From Argentina anserina (Eukaryota; Streptophyta; Magnoliopsida; Rosales; Rosaceae), in contig NW_026089493.1 of the NCBI RefSeq assembly GCF_933775445.1, positions 124,001 to 188,000 on the forward strand: 64,000 bases of DNA, given 5' to 3'. Made by a program: the position numbers and the translations under genes. Under the pieces are notes generated by a model. The model did not search any database and was not told where the DNA came from. It worked only from the letters and a program-made list of their open reading frames with translations. Positions 11,990 through 25,639 of the stretch are shown in pieces (position 1 is the stretch's first letter; each line of letters starts with the position of its first letter).

Positions 11990-14900
11990 CGTTTGCGTAT
12001 CTTTACTATTCCAATTGTGTATCTTTACATCGTTTGCGTATCTTTTCAATTCCAATTGTGTATCTTTTCATTTCTCGTTTGAGTATCTTTCGGTAAGGCT
12101 TCTGATGCGAGTTTCTATTGAATTTGAGAGTTTTGCAAGTGTGCGAGTGTGTTTCCTTCAAACTGAGTATCTTTACATCGTTTGCGTATCTTTACTATTC
12201 CAAATGTGTATCTTTTCATTTCTCATTTGAGTATCTTTCTGTAAGGCTTTCTGATGCGAGTTTCTATTGTATTTGAGAGTTTTGCAAGTGTGGGAGTGTG
12301 TTTCTTTCAAACTGAGTATCTTTACATCGTTTGCGTATGTTTACTATTCCAATTGTGTATCTTTACATCGTTTGCGTATCTTTACTATTCCAATTGTGTA
12401 TCTTTTCATTTCTCGTTTGAGTATCTTTCTGTAAGGCTTTCTGATGCGAGTTTCTATTGAATTTGAGAGTTTTGCAAGTGTGGGAGTGTGTTTCTTTCAA
12501 ACTGAGTATCTTTACATCGTTTGCGTATCTTTACTATTCTAATTGTGTATCTTTACATCGTTTGCGTATCTTTACTATTCCAATTGTGTATCTATTCATT
12601 TCTCGTTTCAGTATCTTTCTGTAAGGCTTCTGATGCGAGTTTCTATTGAATTTGAGAGTTTTGCAAGTGTGGGAGTGTGTTTCTTTCAAACTGAGTATCT
12701 TTACATCGTTTGGGTGTCTTTACTTTTCCAATTGTGTATCTTTACATCGTTTACGTATCTTTACAATTCCAATTGATTATCTTTTCATTTCTCGTTTGAG
12801 TATCTTTCTGTAAGGCTTTCTGATGCCAGTTTCTATTGAATTTGAGAGTTTTGCAAGTGTGGGAGTGTGTTTCTTTCAAACTGAGTATCTTTACATCGTT
12901 TGCGTATGTTTACTATTCCAATTGTGTATCTTTACATCGTTTGCGTATCTTTACTATTCCAATTGTGTATCTTTACATCGTTTGCGTATCTTTACTATTC
13001 CAATTCAGTATCTTTTCATTTCTCGTTTGAGTATCTTTCTGTAAGGCTTTCTGATGCGAGTTTCTATTGAATTTGAGAGTTTTGCAAGTGTGGGAGTGTG
13101 TTTCTTTCAAACTGAGTATCTTTACATCGTTTGCGTATGTTTACTATTCCAATTGTGTATCTTTACATCGTTTGCGTATCTTTACTATTCCAATTGTGTA
13201 TCTTTTCATTTCTCGTTTCAGTATCTTTCTGTAAGGCTTCTGATGCGAGTTTCTATTGTATTTGAGAGTTTTGCAAGTGTGGGGGTGTGTTTCTTTCAAA
13301 CTGAGTATCTTTACATCGTTTGCGTATCTTTACTATACCAATTGTGTATCTTTTCATTTCTCGTTTGAGTATATTTCTGTAAGACTTCTGATGCGAGTTT
13401 CTATTGTATTTGAGAGTTTTGCAAGTGTGGGAGTGTGTTTCTTTCAAACTGAGTATCTTTACATCGTTTGCGTATCTTTACTATTCCAATTGTGTATCTT
13501 TTCATTTCTCGTTTGAGTATCTTTCTGTAAGGCTTTCTGATGCGAGTTTCTATTGAATTTGAGAGTTTTGCAAGTGTGGGAGTGTGTTTCTTTCAAACTG
13601 AGTATCTTTACATCGTTTGCGTATCTTTACTTTTCCAATTGTATATCTTTACATCGTTTGCGTATCTTTACAATTCCAATTGAGTATCTTTTAATTTCTC
13701 GTTTGAGTATCTTTCTGGAAGGCTTTCTGATGCCAGTTTCTATTGAATTTGAGAGTTTTGCAAGTGTGGGAGTGTGTTTCTTTCAAAATGAATATCTTTA
13801 CATCGTTTGCGTATGTTTACTATTTCAATTGTGTATCTTTACATCGTTTGCGTATCTTTACTATTCCAATTGTGTATCTTTTCATTTCTCGTTTGAGTAT
13901 CTTTCTGTAAGGCTTCTGATGCGAGTTTCTATTGAATTTGAGAGTTTTGCAAGTGTGGGAGTGTGTTTCCTTCAAACAGAGTATCTTTACATCGTTTGCG
14001 TATCTTTACTATTCCAAATGTGTATCTTTTCATTTCTCGTTTGAGTATTTTTCTATAAGGCTTCTGATGCGAGTTTCTATTGAGTTTGAGAGTTTTGCAA
14101 GTGTGGGAGTGTGTTTCCTTCAAACTGAGTATCTTTACATCGTTTGCGTATCTTTACTATTCCAAATGTGTATCTTTTCATTTCTCGTTTGCGTATCTTT
14201 CTGTAAGGCTTTCTGATGCGAGTTTCTATTGAATTTGAGAGTTTTGCAAGTGTGGGAGTGTGTTTCTTTCAAACTGAGTATCTTTACATCGTTTGCGTAT
14301 GTTTACTATTCCAATTGTGTATCATTACATCGTTTGCGTATCTTTACTATTCCAATTGTGTATCTTTTCATTTCTCGTTTGAGTATCTTTCTGTAAGGCT
14401 TTCTGATGCGAGTTTCTATTGAATTTGAGAGTTTTGCAAGTGTGGGAGTGTGTTTCTTTCAAACTGAGTATCTTTACATCGTTTGCGTATCTTTACTATT
14501 CTAATTGTGTATCTTTTCATTTCTCGTTTGAGTATATTTCTGTAAGGCTTCTGATGCGAGTTTCTATTGCATTAGAGAGTTTTGCAAGTGTGGGAGTGTG
14601 TTTCTTTCAAACTGAGTATCTTTACATCGTTTGCGTATCTTTACTATTCCAATTGTGTATCTTTACATCGTTTGCGTATCTTTACTATTCCAATTGTGTA
14701 TCTTTTCATTTCTCGTTTAACTATCTTTCTGTAAGGCTTCTGATGCGAGTTTCTATTGTATTTGAGAGTTTTGCAAGTGTGGGAGTGTGTTTCTTTCAAA
14801 CTGAGTATCTTTACATCGTTTGCGTATCTTTACTATTCCAATTGTGTATCTTTACATCGTTTGCGTATCTTTACTATTCCAATTGTGTATCTTTACATCG

Positions 14901-17900
14901 TTTGCGTATCTTTACTATTCCAATTGAGTATCTTTTCATTTCTCGTTTGAGTATCTTTCTGTAAGGCTTTCTGATGCGAGTTTCTATTGAATTTGAGAGT
15001 TTTGCAAGTGTGGGAGTGTGTTTCTTTCAAACTGAGTATCTTTACATCGTTTGCGTATCTTTACTATTCCAATTGTGTATCATTACATCGTTTGCGTATC
15101 TTTACAATTCCAATTGAGTATCTTTTCATTTCTCGTTTGAGTATCTTTCTGTAAGGTTTTTTGATGCGAGTTTCAATTGAATTTGAGAGTTTTGCAAGTG
15201 TGGGAGTGTGTTTCTTTCAAACTGAGTATCTTTTCATCGTTTGCGTATCTTTACTATTCCAATTGTGTATCTTTACATCGTTTGCGTATCTTTACTATTC
15301 CAATTGTGTATCTTTTCATTTCTCGTTTGAGTATCTTTCTGTAAGGCTTTCTGATGCGAGTTTCTATTGAATTTGAGAGTTTTGCAAGTGTGGGAGTGTG
15401 TTTCCTTCAAACTGAGTATCTTTACATCGTTTGCGTATCTTTACTATTCCAATTGTGTATCTTTACATCGTTTGCGTATCTTTACAATTCCAATTGAGTA
15501 TCTTTTCATTTCTCGTTTGAGTATCTTTCTGTAAGGCTTTCTGATGCCAGTTTCTATTGAATTTGAGAGTTTTGCAAGTGTGGGAGTGTTTCTTTCAAAC
15601 TGAGTATCTTTACATCGTTTGCGTATGTTTACTATTCCAATTGTGTATCTTTACATCGTTTGCGTATCTTTACTATTCCAATTGTGTATCTTTACATCGT
15701 TTGCGTATGTTTACTATTCCAATTGTGTATCTTTTCATTTCTCGTTTGAGTATCTTTCTGTAAGGCTTTCTGATGCGAGTTTCTATTGAATTTGAGAGTT
15801 TTGCAAGTGTGGGAGTGTGTTTCTTTCAAACTAAGTATCTTTACATCATTTGCGTATCTTTAGTATTCCAATTGTGTATGTTTACATCGTTTGCGTATCT
15901 TTACTATTCCAATTGTGTATCTTTACATCGTTTGCGTATCTTTTCAATTCCAATTGTGTATCTTTTCATTTCTCGTTTGAGTATCTTTCGGTAAGGCTTC
16001 TGATGCGAGTTTCTATTGAATTTGAGAGTTTTGCAAGTGTGGGAGTGTGTTTCCTTCAAACTGAGTATCTTTACATCGTTTGCGTATCTTTACTATTCCA
16101 AATGTGTATCTTTTCATTTCTCATTTGAGTATCTTTCTGTAAGGCTTTCTGATGCGAGTTTCTATTGTATTTGAGAGTTTTGCAAGTGTGGGAGTGTGTT
16201 TCTTTCAAACTGAGTATCTTTACATCGTTTGCGTATGTTTACTATTCCAATTGTGTATCTTTACATCGTTTGCGTATCTTTACTATTCCAATTGTGTATC
16301 TTTTCATTTCTCGTTTGAGTATCTTTCTGTAAGGCTTTCTGATGCGAGTTTCTATTGAATTTGAGAGTTTTGCAAGTGTGGGAGTGTGTTTCTTTCAAAC
16401 TGAGTATCTTTACATCGTTTGCGTATCTTTACTATTCTAATTGTGTATCTTTACATCGTTTGCGTATCTTTACTATTCCAATTGTGTATCTATTCATTTC
16501 TCGTTTCAGTATCTTTCTGTAAGGCTTCTGATGCGAGTTTCTATTGAATTTGAGAGTTTTGCAAGTGTGGGAGTGTGTTTCTTTCAAACTGAGTATCTTT
16601 ACATCGTTTGGGTGTCTTTACTTTTCCAATTGTGTATCTTTACATCGTTTACGTATCTTTACAATTCCAATTGATTATCTTTTCATTTCTCGTTTGAGTA
16701 TCTTTCTGTAAGGCTTTCTGATGCCAGTTTCTATTGAATTTGAGAGTTTTGCAAGTGTGGGAGTGTGTTTCTTTCAAACTGAGTATCTTTACATCGTTTG
16801 CGTATGTTTACTATTCCAATTGTGTATCTTTACATCGTTTGCGTATCTTTACTATTCCAATTGTGTATCTTTACATCGTTTGCGTATCTTTACTATTCCA
16901 ATTCAGTATCTTTTCATTTCTCGTTTGAGTATCTTTCTGTAAGGCTTTCTGATGCGAGTTTCTATTGAATTTGAGAGTTTTGCAAGTGTGGGAGTGTGTT
17001 TCTTTCAAACTGAGTATCTTTACATCGTTTGCGTATGTTTACTATTCCAATTGTGTATCTTTACATCGTTTGCGTATCTTTACTATTCCAATTGTGTATC
17101 TTTTCATTTCTCGTTTCAGTATCTTTCTGTAAGGCTTCTGATGCGAGTTTCTATTGTATTTGAGAGTTTTGCAAGTGTGGGGGTGTGTTTCTTTCAAACT
17201 GAGTATCTTTACATCGTTTGCGTATCTTTACTATACCAATTGTGTATCTTTTAATTTCTCGTTTGAGTATATTTCTGTAAGACTTCTGATGCGAGTTTCT
17301 ATTGTATTTGAGAGTTTTGCAAGTGTGGGAGTGTGTTTCTTTCAAACTGAGTATCTTTACATCGTTTGCGTATCTTTACTATTCCAATTGTGTATCTTTT
17401 CATTTCTCGTTTGAGTATCTTTCTGTAAGGCTTTCTGATGCGAGTTTCTATTGAATTTGAGAGTTTTGCAAGTGTGGGAGTGTGTTTCTTTCAAACTGAG
17501 TATCTTTACATCGTTTGCGTATCTTTACTTTTCCAATTGTATATCTTTACATCGTTTGCGTATCTTTACAATTCCAATTGAGTATCTTTTAATTTCTCGT
17601 TTGAGTATCTTTCTGGAAGGCTTTCTGATGCCAGTTTCTATTGAATTTGAGAGTTTTGCAAGTGTGGGAGTGTGTTTCTTTCAAAATGAATATCTTTACA
17701 TCGTTTGCGTATGTTTACTATTTCAATTGTGTATCTTTACATCGTTTGCGTATCTTTACTATTCCAATTGTGTATCTTTTCATTTCTCGTTTGAGTATCT
17801 TTCTGTAAGGCTTCTGATGCGAGTTTCTATTGAGTTTGAGAGTTTTGCAAGTGTGGGAGTGTGTTTCCTTCAAACTGAGTATCTTTACATCGTTTGCGTA

Positions 17901-19690
17901 TCTTTACTATTCCAAATGTGTATCTTTTCATTTCTCGTTTGAGTATTTTTCTATAAGGCTTCTGATGCGAGTTTCTATTGAGTTTGAGAGTTTTGCAAGT
18001 GTGGGAGTGTGTTTCCTTCAAACTGAGTATCTTTACATCGTTTGCGTATCTTTACTATTCCAAATGTGTATCTTTTCATTTCTCGTTTGCGTATCTTTCT
18101 GTAAGGCTTTCTGATGCGAGTTTCTATTGAATTTGAGAGTTTTGCAAGTGTGGGAGTGTGTTTCTTTCAAACTGAGTATCTTTACATCGTTTGCGTATGT
18201 TTACTATTCCAATTGTGTATCATTACATCGTTTGCGTATCTTTACTATTCCAATTGTGTATCTTTTCATTTCTCGTTTGAGTATCTTTCTGTAAGGCTTT
18301 CTGATGCGAGTTTCTATTGAATTTGAGAGTTTTGCAAGTGTGGGAGTGTGTTTCTTTCAAACTGAGTATCTTTACATCGTTTGCGTATCTTTACTATTCT
18401 AATTGTGTATCTTTTCATTTCTCGTTTGAGTATATTTCTGTAAGGCTTCTAATGCGAGTTTCTATTGCATTAGAGAGTTTTGCAAGTGTGGGAGTGTGTT
18501 TCTTTCAAACTGAGTATCTTTACATCGTTTGCGTATCTTTACTATTCCAATTGTGTATCTTTACATCGTTTGCGTATCTTTACTATTCCAATTGTGTATC
18601 TTTTCATTTCTCGTTTAACTATCTTTCTGTAAGGCTTCTGATGCGAGTTTCTATTGTATTTGAGAGTTTTGCAAGTGTGGGAGTGTGTTTCTTTCAAACT
18701 GAGTATCTTTACATCGTTTGCGTATCTTTACTATTCCAATTGTGTATCTTTACATCGTTTGCGTATCTTTACTATTCCAATTGTGTATCTTTACATCGTT
18801 TGCGTATCTTTACTATTCCAATTGAGTATCTTTTCATTTCTCGTTTGAGTATCTTTCTGTAAGGCTTTCTGATGCGAGTTTCTATTGAATTTGAGAGTTT
18901 TGCAAGTGTGGGAGTGTGTTTCTTTCAAACTGAGTATCTTTACATCGTTTGCGTATCTTTACTATTCCAATTGTGTATCATTACATCGTTTGCGTATCTT
19001 TACAATTCAAATTGAGTATCTTTTCATTTCTCGTTTGAGTATCTTTCTGTAAGGTTTTTTGATGCGAGTTTCAATTGAATTTGAGAGTTTTGCAAGTGTG
19101 GGAGTGTGTTTCTTTCAAACTGAGTATCTTTACATCGTTTGCGTATCTTTACTATTCCAATTGTGTATCTTTACATCGTTTGCGTATCTTTACTATTCCA
19201 ATTGTGTATCTTTTCATTTCTCGTTTGAGTATCTTTCTGTAAGGCTTTCTGATGCGAGTTTCTATTGAATTTGAGAGTTTTGCAAGTGTGGGAGTGTGTT
19301 TCCTTCAAACTGAGTATCTTTACATCGTTTGCGTATCTTTACTATTCCAATTGTGTATCTTTACATCGTTTGCGTATCTTTACAATTCCAATTGAGTATC
19401 TTTTCATTTCTCGTTTGAGTATCTTTCTGTAAGGCTTTCTGATGCCAGTTTCTATTGAATTTGAGAGTTTTGCAAGTGTGGGAGTGTTTCTTTCAAACTG
19501 AGTATCTTTACATCGTTTGCGTATGTTTACTATTCCAATTGTGTATCTTTACATCGTTTGCGTATCTTTACTATTCCAATTGTGTATCTTTACATCGTTT
19601 GCGTATCTTTACTATTCCAATTGTGTATCTTTTCATTTCTCGTTTGAGTATCTTTCTGTAAGGCTTTCTGATGCGAGTTTCTATTGAATT
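11990..19690 (+). repeat. Satellite domain B: 3898-bp tandem duplication
   Basis: Two consecutive copies (about 11990-15887 and 15888-19690) share a long series of private variants at a constant 3898-bp offset. Examples are GTATCTTTTCAATTCC (near 12040 and 15940), CTCATTTGAG (12223 and 16121), GTATCTATTC (12590 and 16488), the GGTGTCTTTAC monomer (12714 and 16612), CTTTCTGGAAGG (13710 and 17608) and CATTAGAGAG (14570 and 18468). Few differences were noticed between the copies, so the duplication is recent relative to monomer divergence. Confidence 0.88.
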
Positions 19691-19779
19691 TGAGAGTTTT
19701 CCAAGTGTGGAAGTGTGTTTCTTTCAAACTGAGTATCTTTACATCGTTTGCGTATCTTTACTATTCCAATTGTGTATCT

Positions 19780-22050
19780 TTTCATTTCTCGTTTGAGTAT
19801 CTTTCTGTAAGGCTTTCTGATGCGAGTTTCTATTGAATTTGAGAGTTTTGCAAGTGTGGGAGTGTGTTTCTTTCAAACTGAGTATCTTTACATCGTTTGC
19901 GTATCTTTACTTTTCCAATTGTATATCTTTACATCGTTTGCGTATCTTTACAATTCCAATTGAGTATCTTTTAATTTCTCGTTTGAGTATCTTTCTGGAA
20001 GGCTTTATGATGCCAGTTTCTATTGAATTTGAGAGTTTTGCAAGTGTGGGAGTGTGTTTCTTTCAAAATGAATATCTTTACATCGTTTGCGTATGTTTAC
20101 TATTTCAATTGTGTATCTTTACATCGTTTGCGTATCTTTACTATTCCAATTGTGTATCTTTTCATTTCTCGTTTGAGTATCTTTCTGTAAGGTTTCTGAT
20201 GCGAGTTTCTATTGAGTTTGAGAGTTTTGCAAGTGTGGGAGTGTGTTTCCTTCAAACTGAGTATCTTTACATCGTTTGCGTATCTTTACTATTCCAAATG
20301 TGTATCTTTTCATTTCTCGTTTGAGTATTTTTCTATAAGGCTTCTGATGCGAGTTTCTATTGAGTTTGAGAGTTTTGCAAGTGTGGGAGTGTGTTTCCTT
20401 CAAACTGAGTATCTTTACATCGTTTGCGTATCTTTACTATTCCAAATGTGTATCTTTTCATTTCTCGTTTGCGTATCTTTCTGTAAGGCTTTCTGATGCG
20501 AGTTTCTATTGAATTTGAGAGTTTTGCAAGTGTGGGAGTGTGTTTCTTTCAAACTGAGTATCTTTACATCGTTTGCGTATGTTTACTATTCCAATTGTGT
20601 ATCATTACATCGTTTGCGTATCTTTACTATTCCAATTGTGTATCTTTTCATTTCTCGTTTGAGTATCTTTCTGTAAGGCTTTCTGATGCGAGTTTCTATT
20701 GAATTTGAGAGTTTTGCAAGTGTGGGAGTGTGTTTCTTTCAAACTGAGTATCTTTACATCGTTTGCGTATCTTTACTATTCTAATTGTGTATCTTTTCAT
20801 TTCTCGTTTGAGTATATTTCTGTAAGGCTTCTGATGCGAGTTTCTATTGCATTAGAGAGTTTTGCAAGTGTGGGAGTGTGTTTCTTTCAAACTGAGTATC
20901 TTTACATCGTTTGCGTATCTTTACTATTCCAATTGTGTATCTTTACATCGTTTGCGTATCTTTACTATTCCAATTGTGTATCTTTTCATTTCTCGTTTAA
21001 CTATCTTTCTGTAAGGCTTCTGATGCGAGTTTCTATTGTATTTGAGAGTTTTGCAAGTGTGGGAGTGTGTTTCTTTCAAACTGAGTATCTTTACATCGTT
21101 TGCGTATCTTTACTATTCCAATTGTGTATCTTTACATCGTTTGCGTATCTTTACTATTCCAATTGTGTATCTTTACATCGTTTGCGTATCTTTACTATTC
21201 CAATTGAGTATCTTTTCATTTCTCGTTTGAGTATCTTTCTGTAAGGCTTTCTGATGCGAGTTTCTATTGAATTTGAGAGTTTTGCAAGTGTGGGAGTGTG
21301 TTTCTTTCAAACTGAGTATCTTTACATCGTTTGCGTATCTTTACTATTCCAATTGTGTATCATTACATCGTTTGCGTATCTTTACAATTCCAATTGAGTA
21401 TCTTTTCATTTCTCGTTTGAGTATCTTTCTGTAAGGTTTTTTGATGCGAGTTTCAATTGAATTTGAGAGTTTTGCAAGTGTGGGAGTTTGTTTCTTTCAA
21501 ACTGAGTATCTTTACATCGTTTGCGTATCTTTACTATTCCAATTGTGTATCTTTACATCGTTTGCGTATCTTTACTATTCCAATTGTGTATCTTTTCATT
21601 TCTCGTTTGAGTATCTTTCTGTAAGGCTTTCTGATGCGAGTTTCTATTGAATTTGAGAGTTTTGCAAGTGTGGGAGTGTGTTTCCTTCAAACTGAGTATC
21701 TTTACATCGTTTGCGTATCTTTACTATTCCAATTGTGTATCTTTACATCGTTTGCGTATCTTTACAATTCCAATTGAGTATCTTTTCATTTCTCGTTTGA
21801 GTATCTTTCTGTAAGGCTTTCTGATGCCAGTTTCTATTTAATTTGAGAGTTTTGCAAGTGTGGGAGTGTTTCTTTCAAACTGAGTATCTTTACATCGTTT
21901 GCGTATGTTTACTATTCCAATTGTGTATCTTTACATCGTTTGCGTATCTTTACTATTCCAATTGTGTATCTTTACATCGTTTGCGTATCTTTACTATTCC
22001 AATTGTGTATCTTTTCATTTCTCGTTTGAGTATCTTTCTGTAAGGCTTTC
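19780..22050 (+). repeat. Truncated third copy of the domain B unit
   Basis: From about 19.8 kb the order of variant monomers repeats that of 17.4-19.65 kb at a 2382-bp offset (for example CTTTCTGGAAGG at 19992, CATTAGAGAG at 20850, GGTTTTTTGATG near 21435). It is therefore a third copy of the 3898-bp unit lacking its first ~1.5 kb. It follows a single odd monomer (19670-19820) with TTTTCCAAGTGTGGAAGTG. Confidence 0.85.
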
Positions 22051-25000
22051 TGATGCGAGTTTCTATTGAATTTGAGAGTTTTGCAAGTGTGGGAGTGTGT
22101 TTCTTTCAAACTGAGTATCTTTACATCGTTTGCGTATCTTTACTATTCCAATTATGTATCTTTACATCGTTTCCGTATCTTTACTATTCTAATTGTGTAT
22201 CTTTACATCGTTTGCGTATCTTTACTATTCCAATTGTGTATCTTTACATCCTTTGCGTATCTTTACTATTCCAATTGTGTATCTTTTCATTTCTCGTTTG
22301 AGTATCTTTCTGTATGGCTTCTGATGCGAGTTTCTATTGTATTTGAGAGTTTTGCAAGTGTGGGAGTGTGTTTCTTTCAAACAGAGTATCTTTACATCGT
22401 TTGCGTATCTTTACTATTCCAATTGTGTATCTTTACATCGTTTCCGTATATTTACTATTCCAATTGTGTATCTTTACATCGTTTGCGTATCTTTATTATT
22501 CCAATTGAGTATCTTTTCATTTCGCGTTTGAGTATCTTTCTGTAAGGCTTTCTGATGCGAGTTTCTATTGTATTTGAGAGTTTTGCAAGTGTGGGAGTGT
22601 GTTTCTTTCAAACTGAGTATCTTTACATCGTTTGCGTCTCTTTACTATTCCAATTATGTATCTTTACATCGTTTCCGTATCTTTACTATTCCAATTGTGT
22701 ATCTTTACATCGTTTGCGTATCTTTACTATTCTAATTGAGTATCTTTTCATTTCGCGTTTGAGTATCTTTCTGTAAGGCTTTCTGATGCGAGTTTCTATT
22801 GTATTTGAGAGTTTTGCAAGTGTGGGAGTGTTTCTTTCAAACTGAGTATCTTTACATCGTTTGCGTATGTTTACTATTCCAATTGTGTATCTTTACATCG
22901 TTTGCGTATCTTTACTATTCCAATTGTGTATCTTTTCATTTCTCGTTTGAGTATCTTTCTGTAAGGCTTCTGATGCGAGTTTCTATTGTATTTGAAAGTT
23001 TTGCAAGTGTGGGAGTGTGTTTCTTTCAAACTGAGTATCTTTACATCGTTTGCGTATCTTTACTATTCCAATTGTGTATCTTTTCATTTCTCGTTTGAGT
23101 ATCTTTCTGTAAGGCTTCTGATGCGAGTTTCTATTGCATTAGAGAGTTTTGCAAGTGTGGGAGTGTGTTTCTTTCAAACTGAGTATCTTTACATCGTTTG
23201 CGTATCTTTACTATTCCAATTGTGTATCTTTACATCATTTCCGTATCTTTACTATTCCAATTGTGTATCTTTACATCGTTTGCGTATCTTTACTATTCCA
23301 ATTGTGTATCTTTACATCGTTTGCGTATCTTTACTATTCCAATTGTGTATCTTTTCATTTCTCGTTTGAGTATCTTTTCATTTCTCGTTTGAGTATCTTT
23401 CTGTAAGGCTTTCTGATGCGAGTTTCTATTGAATTTGAGAGTTTTGCATGTGTGGGAGTGTGTTTCTTTCAAACTGAGTATCTTTACATCGTTTGCGTAT
23501 CTTTACTATTCCAATTGTGTATCTTTACATCGTTTGCGTATCTTTACTATTCTAATTGTGTATCTTTTCATTTCTCGTTTGAGTATCCTTCTGTAAGGCT
23601 TTCTGATGCGACTTTCTATTGAATTTGAGAGTTTTGCAAGTGTGGGAGTGTGTTTCCTTCAAACTGAGTATCTTTACATCGTTTGCGTATCTTTACTATT
23701 CCAATTGTGTATCTTTACATCGTTTGCGTATCTTTACTATTCCAATTGTGTATCTTTTCATTTCTCGTTTAAGTATCTTTCTGTAAGGCTTCTGATGCGA
23801 GTTTCTATTGTATTTGAGAGTTTTGCAAGTGTGGGAGTGTGTTTCTTTCAAACTGAGTATCTTTACATCGTTTGCGTATCTTTACTATTCCAAACTGAGT
23901 ATCTTTACATCGTTTGCGTATCTTTACTATTCCAAACTGAGTATCTTTACATCGTTTGCGTATCTTTACTATTCCAATTGTGTATCTTTACATCGTTTGC
24001 GTATCTTTACTATTCCAATTGTGTATCTTTTCATTTCTCGTTTAACTATCTTTCTGTAAGGCTTCTGATGCGAGTTTCTATTGTATTTGAGAGTTTTGCA
24101 AGTGTGGGAGTGTGTTTCTTTCAAACTGAGTATCTTTACATCGTTTGCGTATCTTTACTATTCCAATTGTGTATCTTTACATCGTTTGCGTATCTTTACT
24201 ATTCCAATTGTGTATCTTTACATCGTTTGCGTATCTTTACTATTCCAATTGAGTATCTTTTCATTTCTCGTTTGAGTATCTTTCTGTAAGGCTTTCTGAT
24301 GCGAGTTTCTATTGAATTTGAGAGTTTTGCAAGTGTGGGAGTGTGTTTCTTTCAAACTGAGTATCTTTACATCGTTTGCGTATCTTTACTATTCCAATTG
24401 TGTATCATTACATCGTTTGCGTATCTTTACAATTCCAATTGAGTATCTTTTCATTTCTCGTTTGAGTATCTTTCTGTAAGGTTTTTTGATGCGAGTTTCA
24501 ATTGAATTTGAGAGTTTTGCAAGTGTGGGAGTGTGTTTCTTTCAAACTGAGTATCTTTACATCGTTTGCGTATCTTTACTATTCCAATTGTGTATCTTTA
24601 CATCGTTTGCGTATCTTTACTATTCCAATTGTGTATCTTTTCATTTCTCGTTTGAGTATCTTTCTGTAAGGCTTTCTGATGCGAGTTTCTATTGAATTTG
24701 AGAGTTTTGCAAGTGTGGGAGTGTGTTTCCTTCAAACTGAGTATCTTTACATCGTTTGCGTATCTTTACTATTCCAATTGTGTATCTTTACATCGTTTGC
24801 GTATCTTTACAATTCCAATTGAGTATCTTTTCATTTCTCGTTTGAGTATCTTTCTGTAAGGCTTTCTGATGCCAGTTTCTATTGAATTTGAGAGTTTTGC
24901 AAGTGTGGGAGTGTTTCTTTCAAACTGAGTATCTTTACATCGTTTGCGTATGTTTACTATTCCAATTGTGTATCATTACATCGTTTGCGTATCTTTACAA

Positions 25001-25639
25001 TTCCAATTGAGTATCTTTTCATTTCTCGTTTGAGTATCTTTCTGTAAGGTTTTTTGATGCGAGTTTCAATTGAATTTGAGAGTTTTGCAAGTGTGGGAGT
25101 GTGTTTCTTTCAAACTGAGTATCTTTACATCGTTTGCGTATCTTTACTATTCCAATTGTGTATCATTACATCGTTTGCGTATCTTTACAATTCCAATTGA
25201 GTATCTTTTCATTTCTCGTTTGAGTATCTTTCTGTAAGGTTTTTTGATGCGAGTTTCAATTGAATTTGAGAGTTTTGCAAGTGTGGGAGTGTGTTTCTTT
25301 CAAACTGAGTATCTTTACATCGTTTGCGTATCTTTACTATTCCAATTGTGTATCTTTACATCGTTTGCGTATCTTTACTATTCCAATTGTGTATCTTTTC
25401 ATTTCTCGTTTGAGTATCTTTCTGTAAGGCTTTCTGATGCGAGTTTCTATTGAATTTGAGAGTTTTGCAAGTGTGGGAGTGTGTTTCCTTCAAACTGAGT
25501 ATCTTTACATCGTTTGCGTATCTTTACTATTCCAATTGTGTATCTTTACATCGTTTGCGTATCTTTACAATTCCAATTGAGTATCTTTTCATTTCTCGTT
25601 TGAGTATCTTTCTGTAAGGCTTTCTGATGCCAGTTTCTA

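Noticed and set aside
1222..20403. Repeated 64-codon minus-strand open frames
   Set aside because: They are shadows of the same monomer on the other strand, recurring wherever two particular monomer types adjoin.
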